DNA from: Spirosoma spitsbergense DSM 19989
GTDB lineage: Bacteria > Bacteroidota > Bacteroidia > Cytophagales > Spirosomataceae
Reading direction: 5' to 3'
DNA: 64,000 nucleotides
Assembly (NCBI RefSeq): GCF_000374085.1
Contig: NZ_KB893614.1
Location: 184-64,183 of the forward strand
Under the pieces are notes generated by a model. It was not told the origin of the DNA. It saw only the letters and a program-made list of their open reading frames with translations, and did no database searches. Position numbers and translations under genes: made by a program. This document shows positions 40,720-49,318 of this stretch, one piece after another (within the stretch, counting starts at the first letter, position 1; each line of letters opens with the position of its first letter).

Positions 40720-41210
40720 ATAACGTCAGTTTTCTTGATTTTGTGGCTGTCGCTGATGCGCAAAAGCTGGATTATATCCTCATTGGTGGCATGGCGTTGA
40801 TTCTTAATGGAGCTGTCCGCTTCACCCAGGATGCAGACATCTGGCTTGAACCCACAAACGAAAATTGGGATAAGTTTATCCGGGCATTGCTGGCCTTTGG
40901 CTACGATGAGAATGATGTTGCGGAAATGAGTTCGGCTGATTTTACCCAACCTCAGATTACTAGGATACACGATATTCCAATGGATGTCCTCACCCGTGTT
41001 CATTACCAGTTTAACTACGCTGACTGTCGTCAACGGGCTAAATCGGTTGTTTTGAAAGGCAACTACACGGTTTATTTCCTTCATATTAACGACCTGCGCG
41101 AAACCAAAGTGCTAGCCCGGCGCACAAAAGATTTGAACGATATTTTGATGATCGATGAGCTTATTGCTGCCCGAAAGGAACAGGACGAATCATCAACTGA
41201 CGATTTATAA
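40710..41210 (+). CDS. DUF6036-type minimal nucleotidyltransferase
   Basis: A 166-residue nucleotidyltransferase fold: LIGGMALILNGAVRFTQDADIWLE carries the GG motif and the DxD acidic pair, with a third acidic residue probably in IPMDVLTRV. The C-terminal DLRETKVLARRTKDLNDI is typical of DUF6036/AbiEii-like proteins. The gene overlaps the small upstream ORF by 10 bases and ends directly at the exonuclease III start codon, so it is in a tight run. It might modify an RNA or protein by nucleotide transfer; the substrate is unknown. Confidence 0.82.
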   Translation: MDVDNVSFLDFVAVADAQKLDYILIGGMALILNGAVRFTQDADIWLEPTNENWDKFIRALLAFGYDENDVAEMSSADFTQPQITRIHDIPMDVLTRVHYQFNYADCRQRAKSVVLKGNYTVYFLHINDLRETKVLARRTKDLNDILMIDELIAARKEQDESSTDDL

Positions 41211-41972
41211 GTGCAACTCATCTCCTACAACATCAACGGTATTCGGGCTGGTATCAAGAACGGTCTGATTGACTGGCTCTCGCAGCACAACTTCGATATT
41301 CTTTGCTTTCAGGAAGTGAAGGCCACAACCGATGTGGTAGACCTTTCGCCGTTTGAGCAATTAGGCTATCAGTACCACTGGCACGCTGCCGAGAAGAAAG
41401 GCTACTCCGGCGTAGCGACGTTCTCCAAAATCCCACCCACTAAAGTAGTCCAGGGCTGTGGCTTAGCCGTGTATGACTGCGAAGGACGTATTCTGCGCAC
41501 CGACTTTGACGAGTTGACCCTGTTGAACTGCTATTTTCCATCCGGCACTTCGGGCGAAACCCGGCAGGGCGTCAAGATGGAGTTCCTCCATGATTTCTAC
41601 AACTACGTTCAGGAGCTTCGGAAAACCCGGCCTAACCTGATCGTGGTAGGCGACTATAACATTGCCCACAACGCCATTGATATTCACGACCCCGTTCGTA
41701 ACAAAAACACGACCGGCTTCCTACCCGACGAACGGGCCTGGATGGACCAGTGGTTTGGCTCCGGCATGACCGATGGCTACCGGTACAAACACCCCGATGA
41801 CGTGGCTTATAGCTGGTGGAGCTACCGCGCCGGAGCACGAATCAACAATAAAGGCTGGCGTATCGACTACGCATCGGTCAGCGAACCCATGCGTCACCAG
41901 ATTCTCGACTGTCAGATGCTGCCCGACGCCGTCCACGCCGACCACTGCCCCGTGTGGCTATCAATGGCCTGA
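41211..41972 (+). CDS. xth: Exodeoxyribonuclease III (AP endonuclease)
   Basis: A 253-residue member of the exonuclease/endonuclease/phosphatase family. Motifs include YNINGIRAG, CFQEVKAT (metal-binding Glu), NCYFPSG, VGDYNIAHNAIDI (active-site Asp and Asn) and HADHCPVWL (catalytic Asp-His). It repairs abasic sites in DNA. It starts with GTG immediately after the preceding stop; no better start is seen, and QLISYNINGIRA is the family's normal N terminus. Confidence 0.97.
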   Translation: MQLISYNINGIRAGIKNGLIDWLSQHNFDILCFQEVKATTDVVDLSPFEQLGYQYHWHAAEKKGYSGVATFSKIPPTKVVQGCGLAVYDCEGRILRTDFDELTLLNCYFPSGTSGETRQGVKMEFLHDFYNYVQELRKTRPNLIVVGDYNIAHNAIDIHDPVRNKNTTGFLPDERAWMDQWFGSGMTDGYRYKHPDDVAYSWWSYRAGARINNKGWRIDYASVSEPMRHQILDCQMLPDAVHADHCPVWLSMA

Positions 41973-42012
41973 TTATTTTTAGTATATTAGCTACTTAAAA
42001 CAGGTCATCGCT

Positions 42013-42453
42013 ATGAAACGGGATTGGGAAGAACTGACTGCTACGTCCTACGTCGATACGGTCGAAGAACTGCAAACGACGCTGGCTGAACACGATTATG
42101 AACAAGTCTCGGAAGGGTTGCAAATATTGCTCATCAGTATGTCGCAGGAGTTAAAGCGGGCGTTGCGCAGCCAATTGTCGCGCCTGATGATGCACGTGGT
42201 GAAGTGGAAAATTCAGCCTGACAAACGGTCGGGTAGCTGGGCCGTTTCTATTCTGGATGCCCGTGAGAATATAGAGGAGATCATGGCGGAAAAACCCAGT
42301 CTAAACCGCCGATTCTTAGAGGAAATCTGGGTCCGAACCGTGCAGCAGGCTATTCGGAAAGCCGAAGAAGAAACGCAATATCGAACCGACCTCACTACCC
42401 TGACCTGGCAGGAGGTTTTCGAGGACGAGTATTCGGTGTTAACCAACGATTAA
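42013..42453 (+). CDS. DUF29 family protein
   Basis: A 146-residue alpha-helical protein with the DUF29 pattern: WEELTATSYVDTVEELQTTL, then a central LSRLMMHVVKWKIQPDKRSGSW, and a C-terminal YRTDLTTLTWQEVFEDEYSV. Its function is unknown; the family is frequent in Cyanobacteria and Proteobacteria and scattered in Bacteroidota. It ends 4 bases before the pseudouridine synthase gene. Confidence 0.88.
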   Translation: MKRDWEELTATSYVDTVEELQTTLAEHDYEQVSEGLQILLISMSQELKRALRSQLSRLMMHVVKWKIQPDKRSGSWAVSILDARENIEEIMAEKPSLNRRFLEEIWVRTVQQAIRKAEEETQYRTDLTTLTWQEVFEDEYSVLTND

Positions 42454-42457
42454 TCGC

Positions 42458-43048
42458 TTGACAATCACACGCTACTTCCTGATTTATAAGCCCTACCTGA
42501 TGCTTTCGCAGTTCAGCCGCGAGGGCGATAAGGCCACGCTGGCTGATCTGGCTTTTGATTTTCCATCTGACGTGTACCCCGTTGGGCGGCTTGACGCCGA
42601 TAGTGAAGGACTACTACTGTTAACCAACGATAAACAGCTAAACCATCAACTATTAAATCCCAAATTCGGGCATAACCGCACCTACTACGTGCAGGTAGAT
42701 GGCCAACTGACCCTTGAGGCTACAGAACAGCTGGCAATGGGTGTTACGATTTCGGTGGATAGTAGGCCTTATCATACACTCCCGGCCCATGCTCAGGTCA
42801 TTGCCGAACCAGCGTTGCCTGAACGCATTCCCCCTATCCGGTACCGCGCCAGTATTCCAACCTCCTGGCTATGCATCGCCCTGCACGAGGGCAAAAACCG
42901 ACAAGTCCGCAAGATGACGGCTTCCATTGGCTCCCCTACCCTCCGGCTCGTGCGCTGGGCCATTGAAAACCTTACGGCTGAGAATATGGTGTCTGGGCAA
43001 GTGCGGGAATTGAGCCGCGAAGAGGTCATGCGCGGGCTGAAGCTTTAA
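42458..43048 (+). CDS. rluE: rRNA pseudouridine synthase, RluE type
   Basis: A 196-residue RsuA/RluE-family enzyme without an S4 domain. The catalytic motif is VGRLDADSEGLLLLTND (Asp in GRLD), with IALHEGKNRQVRKMTASIG and LRLVRWAIENL. It should make a pseudouridine in 23S rRNA; position assignment follows family similarity to RluE. It starts with TTG four bases after the DUF29 stop, so it is likely coupled. An upstream ATG in frame is not available. Confidence 0.92.
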   Translation: MTITRYFLIYKPYLMLSQFSREGDKATLADLAFDFPSDVYPVGRLDADSEGLLLLTNDKQLNHQLLNPKFGHNRTYYVQVDGQLTLEATEQLAMGVTISVDSRPYHTLPAHAQVIAEPALPERIPPIRYRASIPTSWLCIALHEGKNRQVRKMTASIGSPTLRLVRWAIENLTAENMVSGQVRELSREEVMRGLKL

Positions 43049-43166
43049 GAGCCACAGTTATTACGTGCCGCTCTTCCCGTTTTACGCCCAACTACGTATT
43101 AGTCAGCGATTTTAATTAGGCAGAAGCCGTATTTGCCAGCAGTTGGTAAAGACGGCTTCCACTATT

Positions 43167-43784
43167 ATGCTTATGCGACAGCTTCACTACTACGCTGGTC
43201 TGCTTATTGCCAGTTTTGTTACGGTTCATCTGGTCAACCACCTCAGCAGTATCTACGGCCCAGAAACGCATATTTTCCTGATGAACACGCTACGGACCGT
43301 TTATAGGCATCCGGTAGCCGAAACACTGTTGCTGGGTGCCGTGCTGGTGCAGATCGGGTCGGGGCTACGACTGTTTTGGCAAACGCGCCAGACAGCCAAA
43401 ACGACGTATCAAAAACTCCATCGCTGGACGGGGCTTTACCTGGCTATCTTTTTCCTGATTCATCTAAGCGCAGTTTTCAGCGGGCGGTTGTTGCTGCACC
43501 TCGACACTAATTTTTATTTCGGCGTGGCCGGGCTGAACACCTTTCCGCTAAATCTCTTTTTTGTGCCGTACTACGGCCTGGCTATTCTGGCCTTCTTCGG
43601 TCATATAGCCGCCGTGCATACGCTAAAAATGAAACAATCGATTATGCGGTTATCACCGGTTGGGCAGGCGAACCTGATTTTAGTGCTGGGTGCCGGCCTT
43701 ACTATTACCATTTTTTATGGGCTGACGAACGGGTTTCGAGGTATGGTTATCCCGGCAGCGTATGGGATATTGATTGGTCGGTAA
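43167..43784 (+). CDS. Hypothetical membrane protein with conserved histidines
   Basis: About 205 residues with five hydrophobic segments. Histidines inside or at the edge of helices (HYYAGLLIASFVTVHLVNH, KLHRWTGLYLAIFFLIHLS, FFGHIAAVHTLK) sit where haem-binding histidines would be in four-helix cytochrome b-like proteins; a cytochrome b-like role is therefore possible but unproven. ATG 43167 or 43173 is the likely start; a TTG at 43143 would add eight residues. It is followed closely by two more membrane-protein genes, perhaps one transcription unit. Confidence 0.75.
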   Translation: MLMRQLHYYAGLLIASFVTVHLVNHLSSIYGPETHIFLMNTLRTVYRHPVAETLLLGAVLVQIGSGLRLFWQTRQTAKTTYQKLHRWTGLYLAIFFLIHLSAVFSGRLLLHLDTNFYFGVAGLNTFPLNLFFVPYYGLAILAFFGHIAAVHTLKMKQSIMRLSPVGQANLILVLGAGLTITIFYGLTNGFRGMVIPAAYGILIGR

Positions 43785-43815
43785 GTCTTGATTGACAACG
43801 TCGGAAAAGTAAAAA

Positions 43816-44256
43816 ATGAATATGGATAGACAAAAACCAGGTAGTCTGAAAGATGTTGAGGTGAATAGTAACATCAAACTGGCTTTCCTCTGGACAGCCG
43901 TGACATTTCTTTATATCTACGGTGATTACTTTGAACTCTATATTCCAAAAAAAGTAGCGGGCCTTATCAGTGGTGAAAACCTGCTGGACAGCCCAATGAA
44001 ATTATTCGCAGCATCTGTATTACTGGCGATACCAGCGTCGATGATTGCCCTGTCTGTCCTGCTAAAACCGTCTGTCAACAAATGGCTGAATGTTGTTGCG
44101 GGTGTATTTTTCACCGCAATTATGCTCCTGATAGCCGTTACGTCGATCACACCCTGGCGTGCGTTTTACGTGTTCTATGCCATATTGGAAAGCATCATTA
44201 CCGGGCTAATTGTATGGTATGCCATAAAATGGCCCAAACGAGAACTAGTGAACTGA
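43816..44256 (+). CDS. DUF6326 family membrane protein
   Basis: A 146-residue protein with four hydrophobic helices (about 25-43, 65-85, 93-113 and 120-140). The N-terminal phrase LAFLWTAVTFLYIYGDYFELYIP and the sequence around LLDSPMKLF match DUF6326. Function is unknown. It precedes the DUF4386 gene by 22 bases, an arrangement that suggests co-transcription. Confidence 0.85.
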   Translation: MNMDRQKPGSLKDVEVNSNIKLAFLWTAVTFLYIYGDYFELYIPKKVAGLISGENLLDSPMKLFAASVLLAIPASMIALSVLLKPSVNKWLNVVAGVFFTAIMLLIAVTSITPWRAFYVFYAILESIITGLIVWYAIKWPKRELVN

Positions 44257-44278
44257 AACTTCCTAAATCTGCAACACA

Positions 44279-44974
44279 ATGTCGAATAAGAAAAAAGCAC
44301 GAATCGCCGGTTTACTCTATCTGGGGGTGGTGCTGACAGGATTATTCAGCCTGATGTACGTTCCATCAAAACTGATTGTGTGGGATAATGCCGCTACGAC
44401 CTATGCGAATATTGAAGCTGCTCAACCTTTGTTCCGTCTGGGCATTGTGAGTGGTTTAGCCTGCTATCTATTTTTTTTGTTTCTACCTTTTTCACTCTAT
44501 GAACTACTCAAACCGGTAGACAAACGCTACGCATTAGTTATGGTTGTTCTGGCCGGTATCAGTGTGCCCGTTTTCTTTGTAAATATGCAAAATGAATTTA
44601 CGGTGCTTTCGCTGATGAGTGGTGAAAGCTATCTGAGTATATTCACGAAGGAGCAGCTACAAACACAAGTCATGTTGCACCTTAACCAGTATGCCAATGG
44701 CCTTATGATTACCCACATATTCTCGGGACTCTGGCTGTTTCCATTCGGGTACTTAGTTTTCAAATCCGGGTTTTTGCCCAGGATTCTCGGTATTCTTCTG
44801 ATGCTTGGCTGCTTTGGTTATCTGACGAATTTCCTGGGCCACGCCCTGTGGTCTGACTATTCACAAATTGGCATTTCCTCCTACATCTCGCTACCGGCGA
44901 GTATTGGAGAAATTGGCATCTGCCTGTGGCTATTAATTATGGGAGCGAAAGAATTCCCCACGATACCCAACTAA
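44279..44974 (+). CDS. DUF4386 domain membrane protein
   Basis: A 231-residue protein with about six transmembrane segments. KKARIAGLLYLGVVLTGLF at the N terminus and QYANGLMITHIFSGLWLFPF with GFLPRILGILLMLGCFGY later are the hallmarks of DUF4386. Function is unknown; the domain is widespread in Bacteroidota and Actinobacteria. It is convergent with radC, with 43 bases between. Confidence 0.9.
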   Translation: MSNKKKARIAGLLYLGVVLTGLFSLMYVPSKLIVWDNAATTYANIEAAQPLFRLGIVSGLACYLFFLFLPFSLYELLKPVDKRYALVMVVLAGISVPVFFVNMQNEFTVLSLMSGESYLSIFTKEQLQTQVMLHLNQYANGLMITHIFSGLWLFPFGYLVFKSGFLPRILGILLMLGCFGYLTNFLGHALWSDYSQIGISSYISLPASIGEIGICLWLLIMGAKEFPTIPN

Positions 44975-45017
44975 CGGGTTGAAAATAGAAACAGTTGGCG
45001 GATGAAAGCAGGTGTTT

Positions 45018-45713
45018 TTACAGAATTCCCTCATCGGCAAAACTGTAATAGGCTTTGTCCGTAAAAATCAGGTGATCGAGCACAGGAATATCCAGCAACC
45101 GACCGGAATCTTTGAGTTTTTTTGTGAGGTCTTTATCCGCCTGCGAAGGCGTGAGATTGCCCGACGGATGGTTATGAAACAGGATCATCGACGAAGCCAG
45201 ATGCTCGATGGCCTGTTTGAAAATCAATTTAGGGTCCGCTACGGTGCCCGACACGCCCCCCGTACTGATATGAACGGGTCGCAGAATTTCGTTGGCGCGG
45301 TTCATGAGCAGAATCCAGAACTCCTCGTGCGGCTTGTCGCTGAGGTGAGGGATCATCTCGTTGTAGGCATCACGGGAGCAGGTCACTTTAGCCCGTATCG
45401 GGCGGTCCTGCTCTTTCCGCCGTCGGCCCAGTTCCAGAGCGGCAATGACACTAATAGCCTTTGCTTCGCCGATACCCCTAAATTTAGACAGGTCTTTAAT
45501 ACTTAACCGGGCCAGATCATTCAGGTTATTATTGACGCTTTTCAGGATAATTTTGGCTACGTCCACCGCCGTCAGGTCAACGGTACCGGAATTGATCAGA
45601 ATGGCGATCAGCTCTGCTTCCGACAGGGCTGCTTTTCCCTTAAGCATTAGTTTTTCGCGCGGGCGATCTTCTTCAGCCCAGCTTTGGATGGTGCCTGAAC
45701 TTTGGTAAGCCAT
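45018..45713 (-). CDS. radC: RadC family JAB-domain protein
   Basis: A 231-residue RadC/DUF2466 protein. An N-terminal helix-hairpin-helix region (about 25-90; LSIKDLSKFRGIGEAKAISV) precedes a JAB/MPN metalloprotease fold (about 105-230) with the motif HNHPSGNLTPSQAD, a complete JAMM set (His, His, Ser, Asp). RadC's link to DNA repair is historical and disputed. It has the full normal length. Confidence 0.95.
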   Translation of the reverse strand: MAYQSSGTIQSWAEEDRPREKLMLKGKAALSEAELIAILINSGTVDLTAVDVAKIILKSVNNNLNDLARLSIKDLSKFRGIGEAKAISVIAALELGRRRKEQDRPIRAKVTCSRDAYNEMIPHLSDKPHEEFWILLMNRANEILRPVHISTGGVSGTVADPKLIFKQAIEHLASSMILFHNHPSGNLTPSQADKDLTKKLKDSGRLLDIPVLDHLIFTDKAYYSFADEGIL

Positions 45714-45761
45714 GAGTATAAGTCGGTTACGGATTGATTTTGGTTACCAAGGTGCACAAAA

Positions 45762-45789
45762 AAACCTTACCCGCAAAAAGGTAAGGTTT
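45762..45789 (-). terminator. Terminator of rpsT
   Basis: Exact arms aaaccttacc/ggtaaggttt (45762-45771/45780-45789). On the minus strand the stem runs into a stretch of T residues, as expected downstream of rpsT. Confidence 0.88.
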
Positions 45790-45835
45790 CAGGATAGGGT
45801 ACTCCCACAGGAATAACCGGGCCAGCCAGCTATAT

Positions 45836-46102
45836 TTAAGCCGTTGCTACATTCAGACTGTTAACTAAACGAGCCAATTTCGATTTGTTGTTGGCTGCTT
45901 TGTTCCGATGAATGATATTACGCTTGGCGAGTTTGTCCAGTGCCGACGAAACCGTTTTGTACAGTTCAACAGCCATAGCGTGATCGGTTGTGGTACGAAG
46001 TTTTTTCACCATGTTCCGGGTCGTAACATGCTGGTAACGGTTCTGAAGACGCTTCTTAGCACTCGACCGGATTGCTTTTTTTGATGATGTATGGTTTGCC
46101 AT
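45836..46102 (-). CDS. rpsT: 30S ribosomal protein S20
   Basis: An 88-residue S20: basic, helical, with KKAIRSSAKKRLQNRYQHVT and HRNKAANNKSKLARLVNSL. It binds 16S rRNA in the 30S body. It has its own consensus promoter upstream and a terminator downstream, so it is monocistronic. Confidence 0.97.
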   Translation of the reverse strand: MANHTSSKKAIRSSAKKRLQNRYQHVTTRNMVKKLRTTTDHAMAVELYKTVSSALDKLAKRNIIHRNKAANNKSKLARLVNSLNVATA

Positions 46103-46140
46103 TACTATATAAATGAGATCGTTGTCGCATTATGAGGGCG

Positions 46141-46171
46141 CAAAAATAAGAATTTCGGTTGAAACAACCAA
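46141..46171 (-). promoter_or_regulatory. Promoter of rpsT
   Basis: On the minus strand TTG (46169-46171), 20 bases, TATTTTTG (46141-46148). The -33 to -7 region lies inside the terminator hairpin of the gene before it, so the two signals share the same DNA. Confidence 0.7.
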
Positions 46172-46191
46172 CAGTTTCAACCGAAATTCTT
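46148..46191. terminator. Terminator downstream of the Dabb gene
   Basis: Exact 18-bp arms aagaatttcggttgaaac (46148-46165) and gtttcaaccgaaattctt (46174-46191), loop of 8 bases, 14 bases past the Dabb stop in the minus direction. Confidence 0.88.
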
Positions 46192-46204
46192 TTGAATTCG
46201 TATC

Positions 46205-46603
46205 CTAGTGACGAATATCGGCGTTGACAATTAATGTCTTTTCCCAGATACCTTTATTGGTAGCTACAAACTCTTTGTAGGCAGCACTATTCTCAAACGC
46301 TTTTATATCTTCTTCGGATTGAAACGTCAGGTAATGCACTACATCATAGTCAGAAACAGCCTGACCAGGGGAAATTGTCTTGCCAGACGTGTAATTGATG
46401 ATCTGTGGAATTTCATGCTTTAATGTGGCAAAACCATACATATGCTGTTCAACAGCTTTACTTTCGACCCCATTTTTGAATTTAATGCACACAATCTGCT
46501 GTTTGTTGGCTTTGCGAGCAGGTGAGTAAGCACCATATATTGTTAAGGCAAACGCACATAACAACACCATAATGAGGGTATAACCTTTTGTTTTAGCATT
46601 CAT
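46205..46603 (-). CDS. Dabb (stress-responsive A/B barrel) family protein
   Basis: A 132-residue protein with an N-terminal hydrophobic leader (YTLIMVLLCAFALTIYGAY) and one Dabb domain (about 35-130): QQIVCIKFKNGVESKAVEQ, YDVVHYLTFQSEEDIKAFEN and YKEFVATNKGIWEKTLIVNADI. Dabb proteins form dimeric alpha/beta barrels; their role is mostly unknown. The leader suggests export or membrane anchoring, less usual for this family. Confidence 0.9.
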   Translation of the reverse strand: MNAKTKGYTLIMVLLCAFALTIYGAYSPARKANKQQIVCIKFKNGVESKAVEQHMYGFATLKHEIPQIINYTSGKTISPGQAVSDYDVVHYLTFQSEEDIKAFENSAAYKEFVATNKGIWEKTLIVNADIRH

Positions 46604-46694
46604 GATTATTTGTGTTTTTCTAATTATTCCAAATTTTATTTTGAATTCAGTGGTAGCTTAATCAAATAGTTAATTATTTTCTCCTTAAAGTACC

Positions 46695-47795
46695 ATGATT
46701 CATCAAATGTATAACGGTTTTATTTGGTTTTTAGTTTTGTATCTTTTTTTTTCAAAAAGTTTAGTGAACGGGGCCACTCACCGGCCCGAAAAGGCGGACT
46801 ATTTTCACCAGGCCGGACTGGAGCCGGGTATTGATCATAGTCAAAATCATCGGCACAAGGTATCGGCCCTTTATGGTGTAAGTCCCAACTGGGGTTTTTA
46901 CGCCCATCAGCAAATCAACCGCCTGGCCGTTTTCACGTTGCCAGCCGAAATGATGCCATTCTTTAAAAAGCATATCGACTTCCTCACCGATAATGCCGTC
47001 AATCCCGATAAACGTCGTTATGCTGTCGTAGGCGAAGCTCCCCGCCACTTTATTGACCTTGATGCTTACCCCGATACGCTCACCTCTACTCTACCCCGTT
47101 ACTATAAGGATGCCACGGATAAATACGGGGCCGACACACTGGCATTGCACGGATTGGTACCCTGGCAAATTCAACTCACCAAGTATCAGCTTACCGAAGC
47201 GTTCAAGCAACGGGATATCCGTCGTATTCTGCGGGTTTCGGCTGATTTAGGCCATTATATTGCCGATGCCAATGTTCCGCTGCACACAACCCGCAACTAC
47301 AATGGTCAGTTTACAGGTCAGCAGGGAATTCATGGTTTTTGGGAATCCCGCCTGCCGGAGTTGTTTAGCACCGGGTATGATTTTCTGACCGGCCAGGCCG
47401 AGTACATCGAGTCGCCCCAGAAAGCGGCCTGGCGGGCGGTGTTCAACGCCAATTCCGCCCTGGATTCAGTGCTCACCTTTGAACAGCAGATAACCAGTGA
47501 GATGGGCGAAACCCGGAAGTTTGGTTTTGAGGAGCGTAACGGAATAACGACCAAAGTTTATTCGGCCGATTTTTCCCGCCAGTATCATGACCAGCTTAAG
47601 GGACAGGTAGAACGTCAGATGCGGGCATCGATCAAGATGGTGGGCGATTTCTGGTATACCGCCTGGGTAGATGCCGGTCAGCCCGATTTGAAAGTGCTTG
47701 CCAGATACCAGCTTACCGAAGCGGAAAAGCAGGAGGAAGCAGTAGAGCAGAAAAGTTGGCTGAAACGGTTGTTTTCGGCCCGGGAAGAGGGTTGA
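46695..47795 (+). CDS. Secreted zinc-dependent phospholipase C / S1-P1 nuclease-like protein
   Basis: A 366-residue exported protein (signal about 1-26). WGFYAHQQINRLAVFTLP and SADLGHYIADANVPLHTTRNYNGQ carry the Trp/His/Asp metal ligands of the phospholipase C/P1 nuclease superfamily, a three-zinc helical fold; APRHFIDLDAYP and GIHGFWESRLPEL provide further ligands. The substrate, lipid or nucleic acid, cannot be told. No adjacent genes suggest a pathway. Confidence 0.9.
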   Translation: MIHQMYNGFIWFLVLYLFFSKSLVNGATHRPEKADYFHQAGLEPGIDHSQNHRHKVSALYGVSPNWGFYAHQQINRLAVFTLPAEMMPFFKKHIDFLTDNAVNPDKRRYAVVGEAPRHFIDLDAYPDTLTSTLPRYYKDATDKYGADTLALHGLVPWQIQLTKYQLTEAFKQRDIRRILRVSADLGHYIADANVPLHTTRNYNGQFTGQQGIHGFWESRLPELFSTGYDFLTGQAEYIESPQKAAWRAVFNANSALDSVLTFEQQITSEMGETRKFGFEERNGITTKVYSADFSRQYHDQLKGQVERQMRASIKMVGDFWYTAWVDAGQPDLKVLARYQLTEAEKQEEAVEQKSWLKRLFSAREEG

Positions 47796-47881
47796 TTAAG
47801 ATACTATCAGTCAGAGGGAGGGAATCATCAGTAGGCGTAGCACAAAAGCAGACCCATTTTTTTCCGATAAGCTTCAACAAA

Positions 47882-49234
47882 TCAAACTTCGGCCAGCAAC
47901 AACTGGGCAATCATGAAGTAAACGCCGATGCCAATCAGGTCATTGGCAGTAGTTATGAACGGCCCCGACGCTACTGCCGGATTGATACCGGTTTTGTTGA
48001 GTAACAACGGAGTAACCGTTCCCATAAACGAGGCCAGCATGACAACGGCCAGCAGGGAGGTAGCCACGACGAAAAACAAACGCGGCTCGCCAATGATAAA
48101 CGTGTAGGCACCAGCAATTAGACCTACCACCAGGCCGTTTATGATGGCGACCATCAGCGTTCGCAAGAGTCGTTTGGCCATCGTCATGCTCAGGCCCGAC
48201 GTATCGGTAAGGCTTTGCAAAATAAGCGATGAGGTCTGAATGCCGACATTCCCCCCCGTTGATCCAATGATAGGAATAAAGGCCGCCAGCGTCGCCACTT
48301 TCCCCAACTCACTCTGAAACCCATTAATGACCGTTGCGGCCATTAAACTTCCGACAGCCCCCGCTACCAGCCACGGCAGTTGTACCTTCGAGCGTTTCCA
48401 GATACTGTCATCCTCCTCTGCCTCCCCCGACAAACCCGAAATAACCTGAATATCCTCTTCGGCCTGCTCGGTGATAACGTCCACTACGTCGTCGATGGTG
48501 ATACGACCCAATAGTCGTTGCTGAACGTTCACGACCGGGATAGCGTCGAGGTCATATTTCTGCATCACTTCGGCCACTTCATCAACAGGCCGGTATGTTT
48601 CCACAAAAACAATATCATCGTCGTAGATATCAGCAATCTTAGCGTTCTTCCGGGCCAGCACAATCTTCTTCAGGGATACCAGTCCCAGCAGTTTACCCGC
48701 GTCGTCTACAACGTAAATGGCGTATACATTCTCAACGTCTTCGGCTTGCTGACGGATTTCTTCGATGCAGGCATTCACTGTCAGGTTGACGTTGATTTTT
48801 ATCAACTCTTTCTGCATCAGGCTCCCTGCTACCCCATCCTCATAATGCAACAGATCCAGAATAAAACGGGCCTGTTCGCGGTCTTCGAGGAGGCCAATCA
48901 CTTCCTCCCGCATTTGAATAGGTTGCTCATTCAGCAAATCCACGGCATCATCCGAGTCCATCTGGTTGATGAGCGGGGCAATTTCAACGGAGGTAAACAG
49001 TTTGAGCAGATTCGTGCGCTCCGTAGGGTCGATGTTAGCCAGAATTTCGGCCCCGACGGAGTCATCCAGCAAACTCAGCAAGTAATGCGCCGACTCAGCT
49101 TTCAATTCGTCCAGAATACCCGAAATATCGGCCGGGTACAGCTCCTCCATCTCCGCCCGTAGCAGCGTTTCGTCGCCTGCCTCAATGGCTTCCTGAATGC
49201 GATCAAGGTATTCTTTGGTGAGTTCGAAAGTCAC
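47882..49234 (-). CDS. mgtE: Magnesium transporter MgtE
   Basis: A 450-residue MgtE: N domain (about 15-130; LRAEMEELYPADISGILDEL), paired CBS domains (about 135-255; LGLVSLKKIVLARKNAKIAD, LLGRITIDDVVDVI), a connecting helix and a five-helix transmembrane pore (about 280-450; FIPIIGSTGGNVGIQTSSLI). Mg2+ binding to the N and CBS domains gates the channel. The start is GTG at 49234, directly beneath the palindromic repeat; no ATG is nearby. It lies downstream of rsmA on the same strand, 57 bases away. Confidence 0.96.
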   Translation of the reverse strand: MTFELTKEYLDRIQEAIEAGDETLLRAEMEELYPADISGILDELKAESAHYLLSLLDDSVGAEILANIDPTERTNLLKLFTSVEIAPLINQMDSDDAVDLLNEQPIQMREEVIGLLEDREQARFILDLLHYEDGVAGSLMQKELIKINVNLTVNACIEEIRQQAEDVENVYAIYVVDDAGKLLGLVSLKKIVLARKNAKIADIYDDDIVFVETYRPVDEVAEVMQKYDLDAIPVVNVQQRLLGRITIDDVVDVITEQAEEDIQVISGLSGEAEEDDSIWKRSKVQLPWLVAGAVGSLMAATVINGFQSELGKVATLAAFIPIIGSTGGNVGIQTSSLILQSLTDTSGLSMTMAKRLLRTLMVAIINGLVVGLIAGAYTFIIGEPRLFFVVATSLLAVVMLASFMGTVTPLLLNKTGINPAVASGPFITTANDLIGIGVYFMIAQLLLAEV

Positions 49235-49237
49235 GTT

Positions 49238-49318
49238 TTAATGAGTGAAATAGTGAAATAGTGCAAGAGCGAAAGAATGGATAGCACTCTTTCACTCTTG
49301 CACTATTTCACTCATTAA
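49238..49318. repeat. Palindrome of gtgaaatag/gtgcaagag units at the rsmA-mgtE junction
   Basis: ttaatgagtgaaatag (49238-49253) has its exact complement ctatttcactcattaa at 49303-49318. Between them tgcaagagcgaaagaatg matches the complement of the right arm with two mismatches, after one extra 8-base copy of tgaaatag. The right arm encodes the last residues of RsmA. Confidence 0.75.

Noticed and set aside
40516-41210. Firm annotation as a toxin-antitoxin system
   Set aside because: Only the overlap and the nucleotidyltransferase motif support it; no HEPN or known antitoxin domain is visible, so it is left as a hypothesis.
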